Positions 54,018 to 62,400 of a stretch of DNA of 64,000 nucleotides are shown here, piece by piece. The notes beneath the pieces were generated by a model. That model did not search any database. It was not told where the DNA came from and worked only from the letters and a program-made list of their open reading frames with translations. This DNA is from Streptomyces sp. TSRI0281 (GTDB lineage Bacteria; Actinomycetota; Actinomycetes; Streptomycetales; Streptomycetaceae): contig NZ_LWLE01000001.1 of NCBI RefSeq assembly GCF_001905125.1, positions 1,296,112 to 1,360,111 of the forward strand, given 5' to 3'. A program made the translations under genes and the position numbers. Positions within the stretch are counted from its first letter, which is position 1; the number at the start of each line of letters is the position of its first letter.

Positions 54018-55037
54018 ATGCGACGACTCCCGATCCGATCCCTTGCCGTGCTCGCCGCGATGGGCGCGCTGGCCCTCACCGGATGCGGTACGGAGCCCGG
54101 TGACCCCCATGACCGAGCGGCCCCCGCAGGCACGGACCGGACCATCCGCGCGCACAAGGTCATGCGGCTGACACAGGTGCACGAGGAGACCGGGATGACC
54201 CTGCTGGAGGGGCCGACCTTCGACAAGGACGGCCACCTGATCGTCGTCGATGTCACCGCGCCCGCGGGCAAGCCGAAGGTGATACGCGTCGACGTCGAGA
54301 AGAAGACGTCGCGGGCGCTCCACACCGACGCCCGAGGGGCCTACACCTCGGCACAGTTCAGCCCCTACGACGGACGGCTCTACCTGACCGACTACGCCCA
54401 CGGCGAGGTCGTGAGCCTGGCCCCGGACGGCAGTGATCCGCGGATCTTCTTCTCCGGCAAGGTCGACGGGGCGCAGATGAACCCCGACGACATCGCCTTC
54501 GACGAGGAGGGGAATCTGTACGTCAGCGACTCACGCGGCCTGTCCGAGGGAGTGGCGCACGGGCGTGTGGTGCGGATCGGCCGCGACGGCGGGAAAGCCA
54601 CCGTCCTGGCCGAGGATCTCGCCGCGACGAACGGCATCTCGTTCGACGCGGACTACCGAGGGCTGTGGATCAGCGAGCTGACACAGAACCGGATCTCCTA
54701 CCTCCGCCTCGACGGAAAGGGCGGGGTGGCTTCGCGGCACACCGCTGTCCGCGTCGACGGGGGGATCGCCCAGACCGACTCGATCGCCGTCGACGCGGAC
54801 GCCAACCTCTACCAGGGACTGCACGGCCGGCCCGCGATGGTCGTGTACGACCAGCACGGTGAGCGTCTGGCGACGGTCGAGATACCCGCCCGCGACACAG
54901 GGCTGGAGTCGGTGACCAATGTGGCGATCACGCCCGGCGGGACCACGGCGTACATGACCGTCAGCGGGCCCGCCGGGGGGTACCTGTACGCCTTCGACGC
55001 GCCCGCGGAAGGCATCCGGCAGTCCAACGGCGGCTGA
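54018..55037 (+). CDS. SMP-30/gluconolactonase-like lipoprotein
   Basis: A 339-residue six-blade beta-propeller protein anchored outside the membrane by a lipobox (LALTGCGT). The SMP-30 signature appears as EGPTFDKDGHLIVVDV, NPDDIAFDEEGNLYVSDSRG, NGISFDADYRGLWISEL and ESVTNVAITPGGTTAYMTVS. Family members bind a divalent metal and hydrolyse lactones. A lactonase is the natural partner of a Baeyer-Villiger enzyme, whose gene is divergent. Because the lipoprotein is outside the cell and the monooxygenase is inside, direct sequential action would need product exit. The link is inference. Confidence 0.85.
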   Translation: MRRLPIRSLAVLAAMGALALTGCGTEPGDPHDRAAPAGTDRTIRAHKVMRLTQVHEETGMTLLEGPTFDKDGHLIVVDVTAPAGKPKVIRVDVEKKTSRALHTDARGAYTSAQFSPYDGRLYLTDYAHGEVVSLAPDGSDPRIFFSGKVDGAQMNPDDIAFDEEGNLYVSDSRGLSEGVAHGRVVRIGRDGGKATVLAEDLAATNGISFDADYRGLWISELTQNRISYLRLDGKGGVASRHTAVRVDGGIAQTDSIAVDADANLYQGLHGRPAMVVYDQHGERLATVEIPARDTGLESVTNVAITPGGTTAYMTVSGPAGGYLYAFDAPAEGIRQSNGG

Positions 55038-55051
55038 CAGCGCTCCCGCAC

Positions 55052-55627
55052 TCACCCGTCGAAGGGCCGCACCGGTCCCACCTCGACGCCGAGCAGCCTC
55101 CAGGCGGCCAGGGCCCGGCGTTCCCGCTCCTCACGGGTCGGGCCGGTGACGGCGCCGGAGACCATGGCGACCGCGAGCATGAGGTCGTCCGCCGCCCCCA
55201 GTCGGTGACCGTCCGTCAGGTGCCCCCGCAGGCCGCGCTCGACCCGCTCGGAGAGGGCCAGGGCGTGGGCGCGGATGCCGGAGCGGCCGCCCGCTCCATC
55301 GACGTGTAAGAGGCCGATGAAAGCCGCCGACTCCGTCAGGTGCCACGTCATCACACCGAGGGCGTCGGCCAACGTCGCGTCCTGGGCCGCGGCTGCCTGC
55401 TCGACCTGCCGCACGTTCTCCTCCAGAACCGCGGTCGCCACGGCGGCCCGGTCGGGAAAATGCCGGTACAGAACGCCCTGCCCGACCCCGGCCCGGCGCG
55501 CGATCGCGGAAAGCGGGGCGTCCAGCCCGTACTCCGCGTAGATCTCCCGGGCGGCGGCGACCAGAGCGGCCCGGTTGCGGGCGGCAGCCTTCGGCCCGTC
55601 GTTCGCGGGACGCCGTTCGTCCGGCAT
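55052..55627 (-). CDS. TetR-family regulator
   Basis: A 191-residue repressor. The HTH is LSAIARRAGVGQGVLYRHFP near residues 35-60; the ligand-binding half is helical and typical of TetR_C domains. A GTG start five codons upstream is possible. It converges on the SMP-30-like gene 14 bp away and follows the SDR gene on the same strand by 46 bp. Likely targets are the SDR, itself, or the monooxygenase/lactonase promoter, which bears a TetR-size palindrome. Confidence 0.88.
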   Translation of the reverse strand: MPDERRPANDGPKAAARNRAALVAAAREIYAEYGLDAPLSAIARRAGVGQGVLYRHFPDRAAVATAVLEENVRQVEQAAAAQDATLADALGVMTWHLTESAAFIGLLHVDGAGGRSGIRAHALALSERVERGLRGHLTDGHRLGAADDLMLAVAMVSGAVTGPTREERERRALAAWRLLGVEVGPVRPFDG

Positions 55628-55673
55628 GGGGTGCTGCGTCACCCCGGAAGCGTACCGGCCGGACGGAGCGGGC

Positions 55674-56420
55674 TCATGCCTGCCGAGTGTGCGCACCGCC
55701 TTCGGCGCCCGCGGTGTCCGGCGCCCCGTGGGCCCGCTGGTCCACGAGGGCCCGGAAGGCGTCCGGGTCGCCGATGATCTCCTCGGCACGGTCCCGCCGC
55801 TGATACAGGGTGTAGTACCGGGCCCCGATGGCGTCGGGGTCGGCCTCACCGCCACCGGGGACGATGCCGCAGGCGATGGTCACGGTGCCGACGTGGACCC
55901 CTTCCGGAGCGAGTTCGGTGTGCAGGGCGTGTGCCCAGTTCCGCAGCCCAGCCATGGCCATGCCGACGTTGGCCAGGAAGGGAGCCGGGACCGTTGAGGA
56001 GACGCCCGTGGTGAGCAGCAGCGTGCCATTGCCACGGGCGCGCATCTCCGGCAGTACGTGCCGCACGGCGGTCACGGCTCCCAGAGCGTGCAGTTCGAAC
56101 TGTGCGGTGGCCGAGGCGACCGTGGTCGCGGCGGCGTGCGTGATGGCCCCGGTCGGGCTGGGGCTGTATTCCAGGACGTCGATCGGACCCAGCGCGCTCC
56201 TCGCCGCGGTCAGAGCCGCGGCGAGGGCCTCGCGGTCGCGGATATCGGCGGGGAAGGCCGCGGCGGTGACGCCCAGCGCGGTCAACTCATCGACCAGGGC
56301 GTCCAGTTTCGCCTTGGTACGTGCGATCAGTCCGACCCTGAAGCCATGGCGGCCGAACGCACGGGCCACCCCCATCCCCAGCCCCGGGCCCGCACCCACA
56401 ACGATCAGTGTCTTTGCCAC
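55674..56420 (-). CDS. SDR-family protein lacking the catalytic Tyr-Lys pair
   Basis: A 248-residue short-chain dehydrogenase-like protein. The cofactor motif is IVVGAGPGLGMGVARAFGRH. The usual YxxxK active site is replaced: the region reads NVGMAMAGLRNWAHALHTEL. Either the protein uses other residues or it is a binding/regulatory relative. Several actinobacterial SDRs share the GAGPGLG start and lack YxxxK. The start is taken as GTG 56420 with GGAAGG upstream; TTG 56423 is an alternative. It is divergent from an HxlR regulator. Confidence 0.82.
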   Translation of the reverse strand: MAKTLIVVGAGPGLGMGVARAFGRHGFRVGLIARTKAKLDALVDELTALGVTAAAFPADIRDREALAAALTAARSALGPIDVLEYSPSPTGAITHAAATTVASATAQFELHALGAVTAVRHVLPEMRARGNGTLLLTTGVSSTVPAPFLANVGMAMAGLRNWAHALHTELAPEGVHVGTVTIACGIVPGGGEADPDAIGARYYTLYQRRDRAEEIIGDPDAFRALVDQRAHGAPDTAGAEGGAHTRQA

Positions 56421-56470
56421 CAAGGTTCCTTCCCGACCGGAGCGTCGGACGTAACACCGGCCCGAGCCCC

Positions 56471-56513
56471 AATACTTACGTATTGTTCGTAGCCTCATGC
56501 TTCGTTACTACGA
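56471..56513. promoter_or_regulatory. Probable HxlR operators
   Basis: AATAC-ttac-GTATT (56471-56484) and TCGTAG-N15-CTACGA (56487-56513) lie in the divergent promoter of the SDR and HxlR genes. HxlR proteins favour TAC/GTA-type inverted repeats. The patch is AT-rich for this genome. Confidence 0.6.
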
Positions 56514-56565
56514 GGAGAGGGACAAGACGGCACATTGCTGTCAGTCACGCACACGGAGGTAACCG

Positions 56566-56979
56566 TTGTCTCCCATCCCGGACAGCTCGTCGGCGGCCAG
56601 GACCGAGGGGCACGAGCGAGGCGAGACCGAGGAAGAAGCGTGCCGACAGGTGCTCCAGATCCTTGGCGTGATCGGCGACAAGTGGAGCATCCTGGTCATC
56701 GGCCGGCTCCGCGACCGCACGCTGCGCTTCGGTGAGCTCCACCGCGCCGTCACCGGCATCTCGCAGCGGATGCTCACACTGACGCTGAGGCAGCTCGAAC
56801 GGGACGGACTGCTGACCCGCACCGTCTATGCCAGCGTTCCTCCCCGCGTGGAGTACACCCTGACCGGACTCGGCTCGACACTGCTGGATGCCGCCACCGC
56901 CTTCGGTGAATGGGCTGCCTCGCACCGGAAGGAGATCGGCGACAACCGGCGCCGCTACGACGACACGCCACGGCCCTGA
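56566..56979 (+). CDS. HxlR-family regulator
   Basis: A 137-residue winged-helix regulator. It has CRQVLQILGVIGDKWSILVI, FGELHRAVTGISQRMLTLTL and the wing VPPRVEYTLTGLGSTLL, the HxlR consensus, with an N-terminal Cys that in many relatives senses redox or electrophiles. The start is a TTG at 56566 with a strong GGAGGT site 5 nt upstream. It is divergent from the SDR gene, which it probably controls. Confidence 0.9.
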   Translation: MSPIPDSSSAARTEGHERGETEEEACRQVLQILGVIGDKWSILVIGRLRDRTLRFGELHRAVTGISQRMLTLTLRQLERDGLLTRTVYASVPPRVEYTLTGLGSTLLDAATAFGEWAASHRKEIGDNRRRYDDTPRP

Positions 56980-57034
56980 CCCGAAATCCCGTCCTCGCCT
57001 CCGTTGTCGTGCGCTGTCCGCCGTGCCGCGGCCG

Positions 57035-57085
57035 GGGTGCCCGTAGGGGCCGGGGCGCCGGTCGGCGCCCCGGCCGCTTGGGCAC
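57035..57085. terminator. Strong bidirectional terminator
   Basis: GGCCGGGGCGCC-N4-GGCGCCCCGGCC (57048-57075) is a perfect 12-bp stem nested in an outer GGTGCCC/GGGCACC pair. It separates convergent HxlR and metE genes. Confidence 0.85.
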
Positions 57086-57093
57086 CTTCGCGG

Positions 57094-59412
57094 TCAGGCC
57101 GAGGGCAGCTCACCGCGGACGGTGCGGGCCGCGGTGACCAGGTTCTCCAGGGATGCCCTGGTCTCGGGCCAGCCGCGGGTCTTCAGACCGCAGTCGGGGT
57201 TGACCCAGAGCCGTTCGGCGGGGATGGCCTTCAGCCCCTTGCGGAGCAGGGCGGCGGCCTCGTCCGCGTCGGGCACACGGGGGGAGTGGATGTCGTACAC
57301 CCCGGGGCCCGCCTCGCGCGGGTAGCCGTGGGCGGCGAGTTCGCGGGCGACCTGCATGTGGGAGCGGGCGGCCTCCAGGCTGATGACGTCGGCGTCGAGG
57401 TCGTCGATGGCCTGGACGATGTCGCCGAACTCGGCATAGCACATGTGGGTGTGGATCTGGGTGTCCGGACGCACCCCGCTGGTGGTGAGCCGGAACGATT
57501 CGGTGGCCCAGTCGAGGTAGCCGGCGTGGTCCGCCGCGCGCAGGGGCAGGGTCTCGCGCAGGGCGGGTTCGTCGACCTGGATAACCGAAGTTCCGCTCGC
57601 CTGGAGGTCGTTGACCTCGTCGCGCAGGGCGAGGGCCACTTGGCGGGCGGTGTCGCCGAGCGGCTGGTCGTCGCGGACGAAGGACCAGGCGAGCATGGTG
57701 ACGGGCCCGGTCAGCATGCCCTTGACCGGGCGGTCGGTGAGGGACTGGGCGTACGAGGTCCAGCGCACCGTCATCGCTTCGTGGCGGGAGATGTCGCCGG
57801 CCAGGACCGGCGGGCGGACGTAACGGGTGCCGTACGACTGGACCCAGCCGTGCTGTGTGGCGAGGTAGCCGGTGAGCTGCTCGGCGAAGTACTGGACCAT
57901 GTCGTTGCGTTCGGGCTCGCCGTGCACCAGGACGTCGATGCCGGTCTTCTCCTGGAAGGAGATGACCTCACCGATCTCGGCCTTGATCCGCTCCTCGTAA
58001 CCGGCCGTGTCGATCCGGCCCGCGCGCAGGTCGGCGCGGGCCGTGCGCAGTTCGGCGGTCTGGGGGAACGAGCCGATGGTCGTGGTCGGCAGCAACGGCA
58101 GCCCGAGGAGCGCCCGTTGAGCTGCGGCACGCTCCTCGTACGGCTGGGAGCGTCGGCCGTCGGCGTCCGTGATGGCGGCGGTCCTGGCCCGTACGGCGGG
58201 GTCGTGGGTGAGGGGGGAGTGGGCGCGGGAGGCGAGGTCGGCCCGGTTGGCGGTGATCTCCGCGGTGACGGCGCCCGTGCCCTGTGCCAGGCCCTTCGCG
58301 AGTGTGACGACCTCGGCGGTCTTCTGTTCGGCGAAGGCGAGCCAGCGAAGGATCTGAGGGGCGATGTCCCTCTCCGGTGCCGTGTCCAGCGGGACGTGCA
58401 GCAGGGAGCAGGAGGCGGCGACGTCGACCCGGCCGGCGAGGCCGAGGAGGGTGGCGAGGGTGGCCAGCGACTTCTCGTAGTCGTTGATCCAGATGTTGCG
58501 GCCGTCGACGACACCCGCGACGAGCCGTTTGCCGGGAAGCCCGCCGGCGGCGGCGAGGTCTTCGAGGTTGGCGGCGGCGGCATCGGTGAAGTCGAGGGCC
58601 AGGCCGTCGACCGGGGCCTTCGCCAGGACGGGAAGGGCCTCGCCCAGCCGGTCGAAGTAGGAGGCGACGAGTAGCTTGGGGCGGTCGGTGAGGCCGCCGA
58701 GGTCACGGTAGACACGGGAGGCGGCGTTCAGTTCGGCCGGAGTGCGGTCCTGGACCAGCGCGGGCTCGTCCAACTGCACCCATTCCGCGCCGGCGGCCCG
58801 CAGATCGGCGAGGACTTCCGCGTACACCGGCAGCAGCCGGTCGAGCAGGGTGAGCGGATCGAAACCGGCCGCCACCCCGGGGGCGGGTTTGGCGAGCAGG
58901 AGATACGTGAGGGGGCCGACGAGCACCGGACGGGCGGTGTGCCCGAGCGCGAGGGCTTCCCTCAGCTCGGTGACCTGCTTGGTGGAGTCGGCGGTGAAGA
59001 CGGTGTCCGGGCCCAACTCGGGTACCAGGTAGTGGTAGTTGGTGTTGAACCATTTGGTCATTTCCAGCGGCGCCACGTCCTGGGTCCCGCGCGCCATCGC
59101 GAAGTAGCCGTCGAGTGCGTCGGCTTCGACGGCCTCACGGTGCCGCTGGGGGACAGCACCGACCATGACGCTGGTGTCCAGGACGTGGTCGTAGTAGGAG
59201 AAGTCGCCGGTGGGCACTTCGTGCACTCCGGCATCCGCCAGTCGCCGCCAGTTGGACCGGCGCAGGCCGACCGCCGTCTCCCGGAGGGCGTCGGCGGTGA
59301 TCCGGCCCTTCCAGTAGCCCTCGATGGCCTTCTTCAGCTGCCGGTTCGGGCCTTGGCGGGGGTAGCCGTACACGGTGGCCTGTGCTGCCGCGGCTGCGGG
59401 CTGGGTTGTCAC
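57094..59412 (-). CDS. metE: Cobalamin-independent methionine synthase
   Basis: A 772-residue enzyme that methylates homocysteine with 5-methyltetrahydropteroyl-triglutamate using zinc. The two barrels are visible: N-terminal YGYPRQGPNRQLKKAIEGYW, and C-terminal TTTIGSFPQTAELRTARADL. Zinc ligands lie in IHTHMCYAEFGD (His, Cys) and NPDCGLKTRGWPETR (Cys). The start is GTG 59412 with a GAAGGAG site. Length is normal. A cobalamin riboswitch lies upstream on the same strand, so it is turned off when B12 lets MetH work. Confidence 0.96.
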   Translation of the reverse strand: MTTQPAAAAAQATVYGYPRQGPNRQLKKAIEGYWKGRITADALRETAVGLRRSNWRRLADAGVHEVPTGDFSYYDHVLDTSVMVGAVPQRHREAVEADALDGYFAMARGTQDVAPLEMTKWFNTNYHYLVPELGPDTVFTADSTKQVTELREALALGHTARPVLVGPLTYLLLAKPAPGVAAGFDPLTLLDRLLPVYAEVLADLRAAGAEWVQLDEPALVQDRTPAELNAASRVYRDLGGLTDRPKLLVASYFDRLGEALPVLAKAPVDGLALDFTDAAAANLEDLAAAGGLPGKRLVAGVVDGRNIWINDYEKSLATLATLLGLAGRVDVAASCSLLHVPLDTAPERDIAPQILRWLAFAEQKTAEVVTLAKGLAQGTGAVTAEITANRADLASRAHSPLTHDPAVRARTAAITDADGRRSQPYEERAAAQRALLGLPLLPTTTIGSFPQTAELRTARADLRAGRIDTAGYEERIKAEIGEVISFQEKTGIDVLVHGEPERNDMVQYFAEQLTGYLATQHGWVQSYGTRYVRPPVLAGDISRHEAMTVRWTSYAQSLTDRPVKGMLTGPVTMLAWSFVRDDQPLGDTARQVALALRDEVNDLQASGTSVIQVDEPALRETLPLRAADHAGYLDWATESFRLTTSGVRPDTQIHTHMCYAEFGDIVQAIDDLDADVISLEAARSHMQVARELAAHGYPREAGPGVYDIHSPRVPDADEAAALLRKGLKAIPAERLWVNPDCGLKTRGWPETRASLENLVTAARTVRGELPSA

Positions 59413-59481
59413 GGAAATCTCCTTCGCGAGATGACTCCTTGAGATCCCGGAGACGGGACACGGACGCGAAGGGGTGACGAA

Positions 59482-59525
59482 CCGGACGGATCCCGCGTAC
59501 GCCACTGGCGTGGGGTTCCGTCTGG
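59482..59525 (-). terminator. Hairpin between riboswitch and metE, likely expression platform
   Basis: CCGGACGGA pairs with TCCGTCTGG (one bulge), CCC pairs with GGG, and CGCCA-CT-GGCG closes the loop. It lies 70 nt before the metE start and downstream of the riboswitch, where a transcription terminator would form with B12 bound. Confidence 0.6.
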
Positions 59526-59581
59526 TATGTGCGCCGACCCGCCCACGAGGTCACCGGGATATCCGCACACGAGGGGTCGCG

Positions 59582-59765
59582 TGCGGGCAACGGGCAGGTC
59601 TTCGGACTCGTGGGCACATCTGCCGGGGGCAGATTCCTAGTGGCCGTCGCTTCCCGGATCCGACCGGATCCAGTGCGTATGACGGCGGTCGTTCCCACTC
59701 ACCGCTGCGGGGCAGTCCCGGATTCCCACCGGGTTCCCTCTTACGACGCGTCTGCCTGGCGGACA
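59582..59765 (-). ncRNA. Cobalamin riboswitch
   Basis: Read on the minus strand, the conserved core is GGGAACCCGGTGGGAATCC, then GGGACTGCCCCGCAGCGGTG, and further on GGCCACTAGGAATCTGCCC. The B12 box AGTCCGAAGACCTGCC at 59593-59608 matches the AGYCMGRAGACCTGCC consensus. This is a textbook class I cobalamin riboswitch. It controls metE, 170 nt downstream. Confidence 0.95.
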
Positions 59766-59955
59766 GGGCGAACCAGCTGCACCGCCAGAGTAGAGGGCGG
59801 GCCACTTCCGGGGCGCCGATGTTCACCATCCGGAACGTGACATGAGACACGGGATCCGCCCGACGCGTCATGCTGAAAGGGGCGTGCCGCCGGCCGCTGC
59901 CCCGCTTTCCACGCACCGCGGGCCCCTCGCGGAACCGTTCCGGCCCGACGGCCTA

Positions 59956-59972
59956 TTGCATATCATTTGCAA
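59956..59972. promoter_or_regulatory. Fur-family metal-response box (Nur/Zur-like)
   Basis: TTGCATATCATTTGCAA fits the Streptomyces Nur pattern tTGCaa-N5-ttGCAA at 11 of 12 positions and is also close to Zur boxes. It sits about 40 bp before the tsaD start, in an AT-rich promoter (ACTACACTAGGTAGG). Zinc or nickel control of tsaD is inferred. Confidence 0.5.
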
Positions 59973-60013
59973 CTACACTAGGTAGGCGAAAAGCCTGGGT
60001 GAAGGGGATGTCG

Positions 60014-61078
60014 ATGGCGGCGGGGCGCATGGTGCTGGGGATCGAGTCGTCGTGCGACGAGACGGGTGCGGGGATCGTTTCCCACGGGCGTCTGCTCGCT
60101 CACGCGGTGGCGTCCAGCATGGACGAGCACGCCAGGTTCGGCGGCGTGGTCCCGGAGATCGCCGCACGGGCGCATCTGCACGCCTTCACCCCCGTCGTCG
60201 GGCAGGCCCTCGACCAGGCGGGCCTGCGGCTGTCCGACATCGACGCGGTGGCGGTCACCACGGGGCCGGGCCTCTCCGGTGCGCTCCAGGTCGGTCTCGC
60301 GGGCGCGAAGGCCCTGGCCTACGCGATCGACGCCCCGTTGTACGGGGTGCACCACCTGGCGGGGCATGTCGCCGCGGACACATTGGAGCACGGCCCGCTG
60401 CCCGACCCCTGTGTGGTGCTGATCGTCTCCGGCGGGCACACCTCCCTGCTGCTCGTACGGGACCTGGCCCGCGACCCGATCACGCATCTGGGGGACACCC
60501 TGGACGACGCCGCCGGCGAGTGCTTCGACAAGGTCGCCCGGGTCTTCGGCCTGCCGTATCCGGGAGGCCCGGCCATCGACCGCGCCGCCCGGGGAGGCGA
60601 TCCGCGTGCGGTCGCCTTTCCCCGCCCGCTGACCGGGCGGAAGGAGGACCCCTACGCGTTCTCCTTCTCCGGTCTCAAGACCGCCGCCGCGCGCTGGGCC
60701 GAGGGACACTGCGGCCGTGAGCTGCCGGTGGCCGACGGCGCGGCCTCGCTCCAGGAGGCGATCGCGGATGTCCTGACCCGTACGGCGCTGGCCGCCTGCC
60801 GGGACCACGGCGTCGGGACCCTCGTCGTGGTCGGTGGTGTGGCCGCGAACTCAAGGGTGCGCGCGCTCGCCGAGGAGCGGTGCGCGGCCGCGGGCGTGCG
60901 ACTGCGGGTGCCCCCGATGACCCTGTGCACGGACAACGGCGCGATGATCGCGGCTGTCGGCGACCTCCTCGTACGGGCGGGAGCCGAGCCCGCCCCCCTC
61001 GATGTGTCGATCGATCCGTCCGCGCCGCTGGAATACGCGGCCCTGACCCCCGGGGCGGCTGCGGCGACGGCCGCCTGA
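60014..61078 (+). CDS. tsaD: TsaD-type tRNA threonylcarbamoyltransferase, stand-alone copy
   Basis: A 354-residue enzyme that forms N6-threonylcarbamoyladenosine at tRNA position 37 with TsaB/TsaE. It has [16 protein letters not shown], metal ligands His114 and His118 in [24 protein letters not shown], and the third-ligand Asp in [11 protein letters not shown]. Length is normal. GAAGGGG lies 6 nt before ATG 60014; ATG 60008 is an alternative. The usual neighbours (tsaB, rimI, alr) are absent, so this is probably a second copy. A metal-response box lies upstream, suggesting use when metal is limiting. Confidence 0.88.
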   Translation: MAAGRMVLGIESSCDETGAGIVSHGRLLAHAVASSMDEHARFGGVVPEIAARAHLHAFTPVVGQALDQAGLRLSDIDAVAVTTGPGLSGALQVGLAGAKALAYAIDAPLYGVHHLAGHVAADTLEHGPLPDPCVVLIVSGGHTSLLLVRDLARDPITHLGDTLDDAAGECFDKVARVFGLPYPGGPAIDRAARGGDPRAVAFPRPLTGRKEDPYAFSFSGLKTAAARWAEGHCGRELPVADGAASLQEAIADVLTRTALAACRDHGVGTLVVVGGVAANSRVRALAEERCAAAGVRLRVPPMTLCTDNGAMIAAVGDLLVRAGAEPAPLDVSIDPSAPLEYAALTPGAAAATAA

Positions 61079-61197
61079 GGGCTGCCCGCCTCAGGATTCT
61101 GCGGGGCGAGCAACCGCTCGCGCGCGCCGGTGTCCTGCGCGCCGGGAGGAGCGGACGTCGCCGGTTTCACCGCCGCGTGGACCCGCGCCCTTTCCGG

Positions 61198-61401
61198 TCC
61201 CTCCTGGTCGGCGTCAACGTCCCCATTCCGGTCCCCGTCGCCTACCACACCTTCGGCGGCTGGAAGCGATCCGGCTTCGGCGACCTGAACCAGCACGGCC
61301 CGGACGCCATCCGCTTCCACACCCGCACCAAGACCGTCACCTCGCGCTGGCCCTCGGGCGCCAGGGAAGGCGCGAGCTTCACCCTCCCCACCATGGGCTG
61401 A
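61198..61401 (+). pseudogene. mmsA: Methylmalonate-semialdehyde dehydrogenase, C-terminal remnant
   Basis: The last ~66 residues of MmsA remain: VGVNVPIPVPVAYHTFGGWK, RSGFGDLNQHGPDAIRFHTR, then SGAREGASFTLPTMG and the stop. The first ~430 residues, including the catalytic Cys, are gone. The fragment joins tsaD flanking sequence with no start. It belongs to a collapsed valine-degradation operon. Confidence 0.88.
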
Positions 61402-61406
61402 GCGCC

Positions 61407-61999
61407 ATGACCACCACCTCGCTCACCGAGGACCAACAGACCCTGAACGGGACCACCCTCGACTTCGCGCAGGACCACCTGACCCCCCATGCCGTCCAGT
61501 GGGACCAGGACAAGCACTTTCCGCTCGACACGCTGCGCAAGGCCGCCGGGCTCGGGCTCGGCGGCGTGTACGTACGGGAGGACGCGGGCGGCAGCGGCCT
61601 CTCCCGCGCCGACGGTGTCCTCGTCTTCGGGGCCCTGGCCTCCGGCTGCCCGTCCATCGCCGGCTACCTCTCCATCCACAACATGGTCGCCTGGATGCTC
61701 GACACCTATGGCGACGAGGGGCAACGCGCACGGTGGCTGCCCCGGCTGTGCGCCATGGACGACCTCGGCAGCTACTGCCTCACCGAACCCGACGCCAGAT
61801 CCGACGCCGGGGCGATCGGCACCCGCGGTGCGGGACGCGGACGACTACCTCCTTACCGGCGTCAAGCAGTTCATCTCCGGGGCGGGCGCCTCCCAGGTGT
61901 ACGTCGTCATGGCACGCACCGGGGGAGCGGGCCCCGACGGCATCTCCGCGTTCGTCGTGGACCGGGATGATCCCGGTCTGTCGTTCGGGCCGAACGAGC
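61407..61999 (+). pseudogene. acdH: Isobutyryl-CoA (acyl-CoA) dehydrogenase, frameshifted and truncated
   Basis: Residues 1-~142 are in frame from ATG 61407 (DHLTPHAVQWDQDKHFPLDT, GSYCLTEPDARSDAGAIGTR). A one-base shift near 61830 moves the rest (DADDYLLTGVKQFISGAGAS) to another frame. Homology stops at SFGPNER near 61999, about half of a normal ~385-residue enzyme. The catalytic-Glu half is missing. It starts 5 bp after the mmsA stop. Confidence 0.88.
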
Positions 62000-62400
62000 G
62001 GCGGCGGGCCCGGCGCCGGGCAGGCCGCGAAGATCTGCGACAACACGATCCTCGGCATCTCGATGATCGCGGTGAGCGAGGCGTTCGTCCTCGGCGAGAG
62101 TCTGGGCCTGTCCCACCGGGCCCTGTTCGACGTGGCCTCCACCGCGTCCGGCCAGTGCTGGGCCCTGACCGTCAACTGCCCCGTCCCGGGGCCCCGGCCA
62201 ACCGCGCCTACCGTCCCGGCTTCGCCGCCGAGCTGATGGCGAAGGGCCTGGGACTCGCGGCCGACGCCGCCAGGGCCGGTGGTGTGCACGCGGAACTCGG
62301 CATGAGAGCGGCAGAGGTGTACGCGGCCTATGCCGAGGGGGCCGGGACTTCTCCGGGATCGTCGGAGCCATCAGGGAAAAGTCGGCACCGCACATGGTCC
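61999..62400 (+). pseudogene. mmsB: 3-hydroxyisobutyrate dehydrogenase, C-terminal remnant
   Basis: Directly after the acdH break the sequence reads GGGPGAGQAAKICDNTILGI and SGQCWALTVNCPVPG, then in a second frame FAAELMAKGLGLAADAARAG, and in a third [16 protein letters not shown]. These are the C-terminal half of 3-hydroxyisobutyrate dehydrogenase with at least two frameshifts. The NAD-binding half is deleted. In intact Streptomyces the mmsA-acdH-mmsB order is common, so this is a degraded copy. Confidence 0.85.

Noticed and set aside
57004..58674. 556-residue plus-strand open frame opposite metE
   Set aside because: Antisense shadow; Gly/Val/Asp-rich low-complexity translation against a textbook MetE.
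59956..59972. Certain assignment of the metal box to Zur
   Set aside because: The pattern matches the Nur consensus slightly better than Zur, so only a Fur-family-like site is claimed.
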